Both the position numbers and the translations under genes were made by a program. From CAYREX01 sp964423505 (GTDB lineage: Bacteria; Fermentibacterota; Fermentibacteria; Fermentibacterales; JCC-6), in assembly GCA_964423505.1 (NCBI GenBank), contig CAYREX010000012.1:1-64000 (forward strand): DNA of 64,000 nt. The letters run 5' to 3'. The notes beneath the pieces are model-generated. The model searched no databases. It saw only the letters and a list, made by a program, of their open reading frames with translations, and had not been told where the DNA came from. The stretch's first letter is position 1; each line of letters begins with the position of its first letter. Below, in pieces: positions 1 through 8,266 of the stretch.

Positions 1-4
1 TAGT

Positions 5-83
<79 letters not shown>

Positions 84-95
84 GCATTCATCGAG

Positions 96-584
96 ATGGG
101 GGGGACCCGGTCCGTGGCATGTGCACAGGTATCGGTGGTCGGCGGTACGTCCGCCACGTCCGCCGAGTACGAGTTCGCCGTCCAACTCGGGCGGGGGCTC
201 GCCCGGAGGGGGCACATCGTGGTCTGCGGAGGCGGCGCCGGGGTCATGGAGGCGGTCTGCAGGGGCGCCTCCGAGGAGGGGGGCATCACCGTCGGCATAC
301 TGCCGGGCCTTGACCCGGCCGAGGCGAACGAATGGGTGACGGCCACCGTCATGACCGGCATGGGAACCGCCAGGAACAGGATGGTGGTCGTGTCGGGCCG
401 GGTGGTGGTCGCCGTGGGTGGCCGATACGGCACCCTCTCCGAGATAGCCTTCGCGCTGCAGGCCGGCCTGCCGGTCTGCGCCACCGGCAGGTGGTCCGGA
501 GTGGAGGGGGTCGAGCCTGTCTCCGGGGTCGGAGAGGCCCTGGAGTTCGTGGAGAGACATCTTGGAGGTGAGGTCGCATGCTGA
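96..584 (+). CDS. TIGR00725-like (LOG-related) Rossmann-fold protein
   Basis: A 162-residue Rossmann-fold protein of the LOG/lysine-decarboxylase-like group. The glycine-rich nucleotide-binding segment GGGAGVMEA lies near residue 50 and the second signature GGRYGTLSEIAFAL near residue 108, which replaces the PGGxGTxxE motif of true cytokinin-riboside phosphohydrolases. TIGR00725 proteins bind nucleotides, but their substrate is not established. Beginning only 13 bases after the tRNA and overlapping apt by 7 bases, it appears co-transcribed with adenine salvage, which fits a nucleotide-related role (inference). The ATG at 96 is the first available start. Confidence 0.8.
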   Translation: MGGTRSVACAQVSVVGGTSATSAEYEFAVQLGRGLARRGHIVVCGGGAGVMEAVCRGASEEGGITVGILPGLDPAEANEWVTATVMTGMGTARNRMVVVSGRVVVAVGGRYGTLSEIAFALQAGLPVCATGRWSGVEGVEPVSGVGEALEFVERHLGGEVAC

Positions 585-1117
585 CCGCTCTGCAGCTCGC
601 GAAGCTGGTTAGGGACGTCCCGGACTTCCCCATACCGGGGGTGGTCTTCAAGGACATAACCACGCTCCTGACGCACCCGGGGGCTCTGGCGGACGTCACT
701 TCCCACCTCGAGGCCCTGACCGCAGGCGTGGAGTACGACGCGGTTGCCGCCATTGAGTCCAGGGGCTTCGTGTTCGGGGCAGCGCTGGCATCCAGGAGGA
801 GGCTCCCGATGGTGCTGCTCCGCAAGCCGGGGAAATTGCCTGCCGATACGATCTCGCAGGCCTACTCCCTGGAGTACGGAACCGCGGAGATAGAGATGCA
901 CAGGGGCTCCGTCGAGGAGGGAGCGAGGGTGCTCCTGGTCGACGATCTCGTGGCGACCGGCGGCTCTGCCGCCGCTGCGGCGGGCCTGATCTCCCGTGAC
1001 GGGGGAGAGGTCGTCGGGGCGGCCTTCGTGATAGAGCTCTCGTTCCTGGACGGCGCCAGCCGGCTCAGGGAGGAGGGCGTGCCGGTGCACTCGCTGATAA
1101 GGGTGGGATCGGAGTAG
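578..1117 (+). CDS. apt: Adenine phosphoribosyltransferase
   Basis: 179 residues, the usual length for Apt. It converts adenine plus PRPP to AMP in the cytosol as part of purine salvage. Diagnostic segments are the N-terminal DVPDFPIPGVVFKDITTLL region, the ESRGFVFG loop near residue 60 and the PRPP-binding motif VLLVDDLVATGGS near residue 112. The ATG at 578 overlaps the preceding reading frame by 7 bases and has the purine-rich GGAGGTGAGG just upstream, so the start is well supported. Confidence 0.96.
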   Translation: MLTALQLAKLVRDVPDFPIPGVVFKDITTLLTHPGALADVTSHLEALTAGVEYDAVAAIESRGFVFGAALASRRRLPMVLLRKPGKLPADTISQAYSLEYGTAEIEMHRGSVEEGARVLLVDDLVATGGSAAAAAGLISRDGGEVVGAAFVIELSFLDGASRLREEGVPVHSLIRVGSE

Positions 1118-1246
1118 CTCGATGCTTACGGATGAACGCCCGACCCACATGATACGGATGCCTCTCCGCGCAGGTCGCGGGAGGTCGTCCGGAGATGACC
1201 GTCCGGCCGCGAAGGTCACGGACGTTCCAACTGGAGAGGATGAGGT

Positions 1247-2326
1247 ATGACCAGGCTTATGCTGGTGATCGTCCTGGCGCTCGCGCTCGCGCTCTTCGGA
1301 TGCGGAGAGCAGGGGCAGCCGGAGCCGGGACCGGGAGATGACGGCAACGGAGAGGTTACCGGGGATGACGCCGGGACCGGCGGGGAAACCGACGGGGACG
1401 GCGGCGGGGAAGCCGACGGGGACGCCGGCGGCGACGAAGAGGCACGCCCGGACGACCGGGACATCACCGGTCTCGCCATCGAGAGCCCCAGGCTCGAGGT
1501 CGGCCAGTGGATAGAGTACGGCGTCGATGAGATGATGGAGACCCTCACCATCTCGGTGGTCGACAGCGAGATGAAGGACGGAGTGGAGTGCCTCTGGGTC
1601 CAGATGAGCGCCGAGGGCTTCGTGGCCCAGATCCTCATCGACCCTACCGGCCTGGACACGGCCATGGAGGGTTACCAGGTACAGTTCAACGAGTTCATGG
1701 CCGACCCGGCGGAGTTCATCCGCGAGAACATGGGCGACACCGGCAGCATGGCCAACATGTTCAGCAACGAAGAGGGCATGCAGATGGCCCTCGAGTTCCT
1801 GCGGGCCATCAAGACCGTGAAGTTCGAGCAGAACGGCATGGTAACCGCCATCGACATGGCCGGCGTCGCCGACTTCGTCGAGGAGATGGCCGCCGACCCC
1901 GCGTTCCAGGAGCAGTTCAACCAGGGGTTCGCCCAGGGCTTCGAGGGAGAGGGCGGCCCGGAGGCCATGGCCGATGTCCTCGCGGAGCTCGACAGGATGG
2001 AGTTCGAGTTCGGGACCACCGAGATGGTCACCGCCGGAGCTCCCATCGAGGCGGTCGAGTTCTCGGTCGAGCACCCGGATGGCGGCATAGAGGTGGCCCT
2101 CTCCGGCGACCTCCCCATCATACCTCTCGCATACGCCGAGGCCTTCAGCGCCGAGGACAACGAGACGCACTACGTCGAGGTCCGCGGCTTCGGCTTCGAG
2201 GGTGCCGAGAACATGATGCCGGGCGAGCCGGACCAGACCGTACCCGCCATGATGTTCCTGCAGGGGATGCAGTCCCAGATGCAGGGCGGCATGGGAGCCG
2301 GCCAGGGGGCCGCGCCCATCAGGTAG
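1247..2326 (+). CDS. Acidic Gly/Asp-rich lipoprotein of unknown function
   Basis: 359 residues. The N terminus is a lipoprotein signal with lipobox LFGC (Cys about 19). Residues 20-75 are a low-complexity linker of Gly, Asp and Glu, which would tether the remainder away from the membrane. The C-terminal 280 residues are soluble and acidic, rich in Met, Glu and Phe, and contain repeated short helical stretches with many Gln and Met residues. I recognise no family or catalytic motif. It sits alone between a 129-base gap and a strong hairpin, so it may be its own transcription unit. A start at ATG 1247 is supported by GAGGATGAGG immediately upstream. Confidence 0.75.
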   Translation: MTRLMLVIVLALALALFGCGEQGQPEPGPGDDGNGEVTGDDAGTGGETDGDGGGEADGDAGGDEEARPDDRDITGLAIESPRLEVGQWIEYGVDEMMETLTISVVDSEMKDGVECLWVQMSAEGFVAQILIDPTGLDTAMEGYQVQFNEFMADPAEFIRENMGDTGSMANMFSNEEGMQMALEFLRAIKTVKFEQNGMVTAIDMAGVADFVEEMAADPAFQEQFNQGFAQGFEGEGGPEAMADVLAELDRMEFEFGTTEMVTAGAPIEAVEFSVEHPDGGIEVALSGDLPIIPLAYAEAFSAEDNETHYVEVRGFGFEGAENMMPGEPDQTVPAMMFLQGMQSQMQGGMGAGQGAAPIR

Positions 2327-2360
2327 ACCCTAGGCAACCCTGGACGGGCTGCCGGGAGAG

Positions 2361-2388
2361 GGGGGCCGCGCCGGACGGCGCGGCCCCT
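2361..2388 (+). terminator. G+C-rich hairpin after the lipoprotein gene
   Basis: An 11-bp perfect stem (GGGGCCGCGCC, 2362-2372, with its complement at 2377-2387) and a 4-base loop lie 35 bases after the stop codon. No run of T follows directly, but a T-rich stretch (TCCTTTTCCTTA) follows a second, weaker stem at about 2398-2424. Possible terminator; the lack of a U tract keeps confidence modest. Confidence 0.45.
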
Positions 2389-2450
2389 CCGCTTGCCCGG
2401 CTGCCCCAGGGGTCTGGCAGCCCGCCGTCCTTTTCCTTATCCTCTCCGGG

Positions 2451-3812
2451 ATGGACCTCCTAAGCGGACTCCGTGACAGGAAGACCCCGGACGGGGAGAG
2501 GGACGCGGCCAGGCCGCTGGCCGACCTGGTGCGCCCCCGGGAGCTCGACGACGTCTACGGGCAGGAGCATCTGCTGGCGCCCGGGGCTCCCTTCAGGGAG
2601 GCCCTGGTCGAGGGCGCCCTGGGCTCGTTCATCCTCTGGGGGCCACCGGGCACCGGCAAGACTACCATCGCCCTGCTCGTATCGAGGTACACCGGGCAGA
2701 GGTTCGTACGGTTCAGCGCCGTGACCGGAGGAGTGGCCGACGTCAGGCGGATAGTCGCGGAGGCCTCCGCGATGCTGGATGCCGGCGGAGAGGGGACGCT
2801 GCTCTTCGTCGACGAGATACACCGCTTCAACAGGGCCCAGCAGGACGCCTTCCTACCCCACGTCGAGAGCGGGACGATAACGCTTGCAGGCGCCACTACC
2901 GAGAACCCCTCCTTCGAGATAAACGCGCCGCTCCTGAGCAGGTGCGCCGTCTACGTCCTCAGGAGGCTCGAGGAGCCCGACGTCCTTGGCATCCTGGAGA
3001 GGGCGGTCTCCATGGACGAGGTGGCCCGGATGCTCCCCGAAGGCATGGGCGGCGAGGTCCTCGAGCGCATAGCCGCAGGTGCCGACGGCGACGCGCGCAG
3101 AGCGCTGAACATCCTGGAGGTCCTCATAGGCACGTCCGGAGGCCGCAGGCCGACAGCGGAGATGGCCGGCCGGGTCATGGCCGGCTCCCCGCTGGTCTAC
3201 GACAGGGCCGGAGACCACCACTACAACCTGATAAGCGCCCTTCACAAGTCGCTCAGGTCCGGCGACCCCGACGCCGCCCTCTACTGGCTGGCCAGGATGC
3301 TCGGGTCGGGAGAGAACCCGCTCTACGTGGCCAGGAGGATGGTACGCTTCGCAACCGAGGACGTAGGCCTGGCGGACCCCTCGGCCCTTACGGTCGCCAT
3401 GAGGGCAACCGACTCCTACGGGTTCCTCGGGTCGCCGGAGGGGGAGCTGGCCCTGGCGGAGGCGGCCTGCTACCTGGCCCTGGCGCCGAAGTCGAACTCG
3501 GTCTACGCCGCGTGGAAGCGGGCGCAGGACCTGGCGGAGAAGGGGGGCAGCCTGCCCGTGCCCCGCCACCTCTGCAACGCTCCCACCGGGCTCATGAGCG
3601 ACCTCGGCTACGGAGATGGTTACCAGTACGCCCACGACATGCCCGGAGGGCTGGTCACGCACCGCAACTTCCCGGAGGAGCTCGGGGAGCCGGAGCTCTA
3701 CAGGCCGTCCCGCTGCGGCAGGGAGAAGGCTCTCGCGGAGAGGCTGGCCGACTGGAGGAGCGCCCGGGAGAGAGCAAGGGGGAAGGAGAGGAGCCACGGG
3801 GATGACGGATGA
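2451..3812 (+). CDS. rarA: Replication-associated recombination protein A (RarA/MgsA), AAA+ ATPase
   Basis: 453 residues, typical for RarA/MgsA/WRNIP1, which acts at stalled replication forks with SSB. The clamp-loader-like AAA+ core has Walker A GPPGTGKTT (about residue 64), Walker B LLFVDEIHRFN (about 121) and sensor 1 GATTENPSFEI. The C-terminal half carries the RarA-specific HYNLISALHKSLRSGDPDAALYWL-type helical region and the late LPVPRHLCNA segment. Start ATG 2451 leaves a normal N terminus with the RP-EL-D-VYGQEHLL clamp-loader motif. Its end overlaps pcm by 11 bases. Confidence 0.95.
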   Translation: MDLLSGLRDRKTPDGERDAARPLADLVRPRELDDVYGQEHLLAPGAPFREALVEGALGSFILWGPPGTGKTTIALLVSRYTGQRFVRFSAVTGGVADVRRIVAEASAMLDAGGEGTLLFVDEIHRFNRAQQDAFLPHVESGTITLAGATTENPSFEINAPLLSRCAVYVLRRLEEPDVLGILERAVSMDEVARMLPEGMGGEVLERIAAGADGDARRALNILEVLIGTSGGRRPTAEMAGRVMAGSPLVYDRAGDHHYNLISALHKSLRSGDPDAALYWLARMLGSGENPLYVARRMVRFATEDVGLADPSALTVAMRATDSYGFLGSPEGELALAEAACYLALAPKSNSVYAAWKRAQDLAEKGGSLPVPRHLCNAPTGLMSDLGYGDGYQYAHDMPGGLVTHRNFPEELGEPELYRPSRCGREKALAERLADWRSARERARGKERSHGDDG

Positions 3813-4449
3813 CAGCTCCGGAATACGCAGGATGATGGTCCGGAGGGACCTGGAGGGCGCGGGTGTCCGCGACCGCAGGGTGCTGCGGGCGATGGAGGAG
3901 GTACCCAGGGAGCGCTTCGTCCCGCCGGGGACACCGCTCCGCACCGCCTACGGCGACCACCCGCTCCCCATCGGCCACAGGCAGACCATATCCCAGCCGT
4001 TCATAGTCGCCTTCATGCTGGAGATGCTGGAGGCCTCTCCGGGGGAGAAGGTCCTCGAGCTGGGCACCGGCTCCGGATACCAGACCGCTCTGCTGGCGGC
4101 CATGGAGCTGGAGGTGGTGACGCTCGAGGTGGTGCCCGAGCTGGCGGAGCTGGCCCGCAGTCGGGTGGAGGAGCTCTACCCGGACGCACCGGTGACCTTC
4201 GTGGTCGCCGACGGCTGGCGGGGCTGGGCACCGGAGGCCCCGTACGACGGCATAATCGTGTCGGCGGCGCCTGCCACCGTTCCTCCCGCGCTGACGGAGC
4301 AGCTCTCCCCCGACGGCGGGAGGCTGGTGCTGCCCCTCGGCGGCTTCGGCCAGCGGCTGGTCCGGCTCACCAGGAATGGCGATGATATACGTACCGAGAG
4401 ATCGCTGCCCGTACGCTTCGTCCCCCTCGTAGGGGGCGAAGGTGACTGA
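3802..4449 (+). CDS. pcm: Protein-L-isoaspartate O-methyltransferase
   Basis: 215 residues, normal for PIMT. It repairs L-isoaspartyl residues using SAM. The SAM-binding motif VLELGTGSGYQTALLA is near residue 85 and the upstream family motif PIGHRQTISQPFIVAFM near residue 57 is nearly invariant in PIMTs. I chose ATG 3802 because it overlaps the rarA stop and follows a strong purine tract (GGAGAGGAGCC), and because it gives the expected length. Longer in-frame upstream starts would add about 60 unsupported residues encoded inside rarA. Confidence 0.95.
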   Translation: MTDDSSGIRRMMVRRDLEGAGVRDRRVLRAMEEVPRERFVPPGTPLRTAYGDHPLPIGHRQTISQPFIVAFMLEMLEASPGEKVLELGTGSGYQTALLAAMELEVVTLEVVPELAELARSRVEELYPDAPVTFVVADGWRGWAPEAPYDGIIVSAAPATVPPALTEQLSPDGGRLVLPLGGFGQRLVRLTRNGDDIRTERSLPVRFVPLVGGEGD

Positions 4450-4473
4450 GACCCGAAGGGAGACCGGACCGGT

Positions 4474-5457
4474 ATGAGGCTTGGAGACCTCGAGCTGCTG
4501 GGCAGCCGCTCCGACGATGTGGCCCGGAGGGTGGGGCGAGCCTCCGCTTCCCGCCCCGGAGCGGGCCGTCACCCGGAGCTCGCGCCCCTGCTGGTCCTCT
4601 GCCCCGCGGACGACCGGGAGCTGCGGGAGCTCGCCGACATCGACCGTGGAGGCATTCTCCGCCCCTCCGCGGCGATGACGCAGGTTCCGCCCGACCGGCA
4701 CCCGGAGGGCGTACCGCTTCTGCTGGTGGAGGGGGAGTTCACGCTCGGCCTCCTGGGACACATCGCCCGGGCCGCCCCTGCAGCCGCTCCGGACCCGGAG
4801 CGGTACAGGATGCTCCTCTGGGCCAGGATGGGGATGCTCCTCCCGTTCTTCGTGCACAACATGAACAACATCCTGACCCAGGTGATGGGCAACCTTGAGC
4901 TCGCAGGCCTCTTCTCCGCCGACCCCGGGAAGATGTCCGGCAAGCTGGAGACCGCCCTGGAGGGGACCACCAGGTTCAGGGACTTCCTCTCCTCCCTGGG
5001 CGCGGGAGCCTCGGCGGAGGGACCATGGAGCCCCTCCTGCGAGCGGTCGGTCCTGGAGATGGGCCGGATGTCCAGCGGCACCGCGGTGGAGTTCGAATGC
5101 GACATGGAGCCGTTCTCTCAGCAGGAGACGCAGGTCGGCTGCATGGAGATGGGTGCCGTCCTGGGCGCTCTCATCGGCTGCTCGACGCTCTGCGTGAGGG
5201 GCTGCGGCAGCGTGAGGGTGGAGAGCCGGAGGCGCTCCGGCTCCATGGAGGTCTCCATCGGGTGGCGGGCCAAGCCCTCGGGAAGCAGGTCGCACGTCCC
5301 CGGCATGGAAGCTTGCAGGGGCATGCTGGCCACCGCCTCCGCCCTCGCCCCCCCGGCCGGCATAGCCGTCCGCCTCGGCCCCTGGGAAGAGGTCTCCGGC
5401 GAGATCGCGCTCCTCTACGGACTGGAGGCCGCAGAGAGGGAGAGAGAGGGACGGTGA
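4474..5457 (+). CDS. Degenerate histidine-kinase-like (DHp) protein
   Basis: 327 residues. The centre has an H-box-like helix, FFVHNMNNILTQVMGNLELA, placing a candidate phospho-His at residue 128 in the HxxNN context seen in HisKA-type kinases. The following 30-residue helix (KLETALEGTTRFRDFLSSLG) fits the second DHp helix. The C-terminal third has strand-helix patterns but no recognisable N, G1 or G2 box of an ATP-binding domain. It could be a phosphotransfer or ChpT-like protein, or an inactive kinase. The N-terminal 100 residues resemble no domain I know. It sits between pcm and rnr and overlaps rnr by 4 bases (GTGA), so it is translationally coupled to it. Confidence 0.6.
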   Translation: MRLGDLELLGSRSDDVARRVGRASASRPGAGRHPELAPLLVLCPADDRELRELADIDRGGILRPSAAMTQVPPDRHPEGVPLLLVEGEFTLGLLGHIARAAPAAAPDPERYRMLLWARMGMLLPFFVHNMNNILTQVMGNLELAGLFSADPGKMSGKLETALEGTTRFRDFLSSLGAGASAEGPWSPSCERSVLEMGRMSSGTAVEFECDMEPFSQQETQVGCMEMGAVLGALIGCSTLCVRGCGSVRVESRRRSGSMEVSIGWRAKPSGSRSHVPGMEACRGMLATASALAPPAGIAVRLGPWEEVSGEIALLYGLEAAEREREGR

Positions 5458-7535
5458 GCGACGGCGGCTCCGGTCGGGGGGGAGAGCCCCTCGATCCTGT
5501 CGGACGGGCGGTGCTGGACCTCTTCCGGGACAGGCGCGGCCTCAGGGTCACCTTCAGACAGCTCTCCAGGATGGTGCCCACTGAGGGCGGCGACCTGGAT
5601 GCAGCGGTCGAGGACCTCGTCCGCCGGGGACTGCTCCACTGGACGGGGCGCCGACTGGCCCTCGCCTCCGAGGCTGGCGTTCACAGGGGGAGGCTGAGGG
5701 TAAGGTCCGGCGGCTCCGGCGTAGTGCGCACGGAGGAGGGCCGGATGGAGGTCCCCAGGGGCGGTCTCGGGGGGGCCCTGGACGGTGACGTGGTCACCGT
5801 GAGGGAGACCGGCGCCGGGCGAAGGCAGGGCGGTACTCCGAGGGTGCGGGTGCTCGAGGTGACGGAGCGGGAGCGTGACGGCGCCTGCGGGGTCCTGAGG
5901 CGCGGAGGAGGAAGGCTGGAGCTGGCACCCCTCGACCCGGCGCTCCCACGGACCATACCCGTTGCCGACACGCCGGAGGCGCGGGAGGCCCCGGCCGGCT
6001 CGGTAGTCTACGCGAGGCTGGAGGAGCGCGGCAGGGAGCTCCGCGCGGTAGTTGACTCCCGGGTGGGCGGCGGGGGAGAGCCCTCCTCCTACATGGCCTC
6101 GGTGCTCCTGGATGCCGGTATACGTACCGAGTTTCCGGAGGACGTGCTGCGGGAGGCGGAAGCCGCCGCCGCGGAGCCGGTAACGGCCGAGGGCAGGGAC
6201 GACATGACCGCCATCCCCACGGTGACCGTCGATCCTCCTGACGCCAGGGACTTCGACGACGCCATCTCCCTCGAGCGCAGGGGTGACGGATACGTGCTGC
6301 ACGTCCACATAGCCGACGTGGCCGCCTACGTAAGGCCGGGGACGCTGCTCGACGCCGAGGCCGAAAGCCGCGGGACAAGCGTCTACCTTCCGGACAGGGT
6401 CGTCCCGATGCTGCCCGAGGTGCTCTCCGCCTCGGCCTGCAGCCTGGTGCCGGGCGAGGTCAGACCGGCCCGTACGGTCTCCATGGAGCTCTCCCCGGAC
6501 GGGAGCAGGACCGGCGCCACCGTACACCCGACGCTGATACGCTCGGACGCAAGGCTGACCTACCGGGAGGCCCTGGACCTGATGCGGGGCGCGCCTGGCG
6601 ACGCCACCGTCTCCGAGCTCCTGCAGGCGGCCCGCGAGGTCTCCCGGCTTCTGGACCGGCGCAGGGAGGAGAGGGGCGCCCTGGACCTCGGCGGCCTGGA
6701 GTACAGGGTCGTCCTCGGCAGAGGGGGCTGGCCGGTCGACTTCGAGCCGGTAGTCCAGGACGAGTCCCACCGGCTTATCGAGAACTTCATGGTGGAGGCC
6801 AACGCCGCCGTGGCCGAGCTCTGCAGGTGGTCGGAGCTGCCCGTGCTCTACAGGGTCCACGACGAGCCCTCCGGCGAGGCGGCCACGAAGCTCCTGCAGA
6901 GTCTCTCCGAAATCGGCCTCGAGCTGCCGGGCGCCAGGCTCTCCCATCCGGCCGGTCTGCGCGACGCCCTCGAGTCCCTCGGCTCGCAGCCGCTCCGGGA
7001 CATGGCAAGGGAGGCGATCCTGAAGTCCCTCCGCAGGGCCGAGTACAGCCCCCGGTGTACCGGGCACTACGGCCTCGCCCTCGAGAGCTACATGCATTTC
7101 ACGAGCCCCATACGCAGGTACCCCGACCTGCTGGTCCACCAGGTGCTGGCGACCATGGAGGCCGGGGGGAGCCCTCCCGGCGGAGAGGGCCTCGAGGAGC
7201 TGGCTGCGGCAATGAGCAGGACCGAGCGGGCCGCCGAGGTTGCCGAGAGGGATTCGGTCGAGCTCATGGCCCTGCTCTACCTGTCGAAGAGGAGGGGCTC
7301 CGAGTGGGATGCCGCGGTGAGCGACGTGCTGCCTTTCGGGGTCTTCTGCAGGCTGGACGGCGTGCCGGTCGAGGGACTGGTCCCGGCCGGCGCCATGCGG
7401 AGGTCCGCTGTTCCGTTCGACAGGGGCGGGAGCCTGCCCGAGCGGGGCAGGGCCATCAGGGTGGCGGTAGCCTCCTCGGACCCGATGGAGAGGAAGCTGG
7501 AGCTCAGGCCGGCCGATAGCGGGAGGAAGCGATGA
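5454..7535 (+). CDS. rnr: Ribonuclease R/II-family 3'-5' exoribonuclease
   Basis: 693 residues from GTG 5454, which overlaps the preceding stop (GTGA). An N-terminal winged-helix-like region and cold-shock-like beta barrels precede the RNB catalytic domain, marked by DPPDARDFDDAISL at about residue 261, whose aspartates bind Mg2+. Later landmarks are ENFMVEANAAVA, the HFTSPIRRYPDLLVHQ motif and a short C-terminal S1 domain. It degrades RNA processively from the 3' end. It is shorter than E. coli RNase R (813), lacking the Lys-rich tail. nadE follows with a 4-base overlap. Confidence 0.93.
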   Translation: MSDGGSGRGGEPLDPVGRAVLDLFRDRRGLRVTFRQLSRMVPTEGGDLDAAVEDLVRRGLLHWTGRRLALASEAGVHRGRLRVRSGGSGVVRTEEGRMEVPRGGLGGALDGDVVTVRETGAGRRQGGTPRVRVLEVTERERDGACGVLRRGGGRLELAPLDPALPRTIPVADTPEAREAPAGSVVYARLEERGRELRAVVDSRVGGGGEPSSYMASVLLDAGIRTEFPEDVLREAEAAAAEPVTAEGRDDMTAIPTVTVDPPDARDFDDAISLERRGDGYVLHVHIADVAAYVRPGTLLDAEAESRGTSVYLPDRVVPMLPEVLSASACSLVPGEVRPARTVSMELSPDGSRTGATVHPTLIRSDARLTYREALDLMRGAPGDATVSELLQAAREVSRLLDRRREERGALDLGGLEYRVVLGRGGWPVDFEPVVQDESHRLIENFMVEANAAVAELCRWSELPVLYRVHDEPSGEAATKLLQSLSEIGLELPGARLSHPAGLRDALESLGSQPLRDMAREAILKSLRRAEYSPRCTGHYGLALESYMHFTSPIRRYPDLLVHQVLATMEAGGSPPGGEGLEELAAAMSRTERAAEVAERDSVELMALLYLSKRRGSEWDAAVSDVLPFGVFCRLDGVPVEGLVPAGAMRRSAVPFDRGGSLPERGRAIRVAVASSDPMERKLELRPADSGRKR

Positions 7536-8266
7536 GCATGCTCGAGCTGGCGGACGCCGCATCCGCATGGGTAGCGGAGAGGGTCCGGGAGTCCGGGACC
7601 GAGGGAGTGGTAGTGGGGCTCAGCGGCGGGCTGGACTCGGCCGTCTCGGCCGCCCTGGCCGTCCGGGGCCTGGGCCCCGGGAGCGTGCTCGGCCTGGTGA
7701 TGCCCTGCCGCAGCCTCCCGCAGGACACCGAGGACGGCCTGGCAGTGGCCTCGCACCTGGGCATCCGGGCCCGGGAGGTGGACCTGACCCGGACGCTCGC
7801 GACCCTGCTGGAGGACGCCGGCCTCCGGGATGCCGACACCCTCACCGAGGCCAACGTCAAGTCGAGGCTGAGGATGACGGCGCTCTACGCCCACGCGGGC
7901 GGGCGGCTCGTCCTGGGCACGAGCAACTACTCGGAGTACCTGGTCGGCTACTGGACCAAGTGGGGTGACGGAGCCGCCGACATCCAGCCGATAGGGAGGC
8001 TCTACAAGGACGAGGTGCGGGCGTTGGGCCGGGTGCTCGGCCTGCCGGCCCGCGTCCTCTCCCGGAAGCCCTCGGCCGGGCTGTGGCCGGGCCAGACCGA
8101 CGAGGGGGAGATGGGCGTCACCTACGATTCCATTAGGGACTACTTCGAAGGAGGCAGCGTGACCGGGCGGGAGGCCAGGCGGATAGGGGAGATGGTCCGG
8201 CAGACGGAGCACAAGCGCGAGCCGGTGCCGGTGTTCGACGCCAGGAGGCTCCTCGATGAGGGCTGA
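7532..8266 (+). CDS. nadE: NH3-dependent NAD+ synthetase
   Basis: 244 residues, the length of glutaminase-free NadE. It amidates nicotinate adenine dinucleotide using ATP and ammonia. The ATP-pyrophosphatase P-loop SGGLDSAVSAALA is near residue 30. The central LVLGTSNYSEYLVGYWTKWGDGAADI segment (about 128-153) and LPARVLSRKPSAGLWPGQTDE are family signatures. The ATG overlaps the rnr stop. As no glutaminase domain is present, ammonia must come from elsewhere. Confidence 0.95.
   Translation: MSMLELADAASAWVAERVRESGTEGVVVGLSGGLDSAVSAALAVRGLGPGSVLGLVMPCRSLPQDTEDGLAVASHLGIRAREVDLTRTLATLLEDAGLRDADTLTEANVKSRLRMTALYAHAGGRLVLGTSNYSEYLVGYWTKWGDGAADIQPIGRLYKDEVRALGRVLGLPARVLSRKPSAGLWPGQTDEGEMGVTYDSIRDYFEGGSVTGREARRIGEMVRQTEHKREPVPVFDARRLLDEG

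Noticed and set aside
96..584. Cytokinin-producing LOG phosphoribohydrolase as a function for the first gene.
   Set aside because: The catalytic PGGxGTxxE motif is changed to VGGRYGTLSE, so only TIGR00725-like membership is supported.
5415..7568. 717-codon minus-strand open frame opposite rnr.
   Set aside because: Antisense of a well-conserved RNase R gene with intact catalytic motifs; nothing recognisable in the translation.
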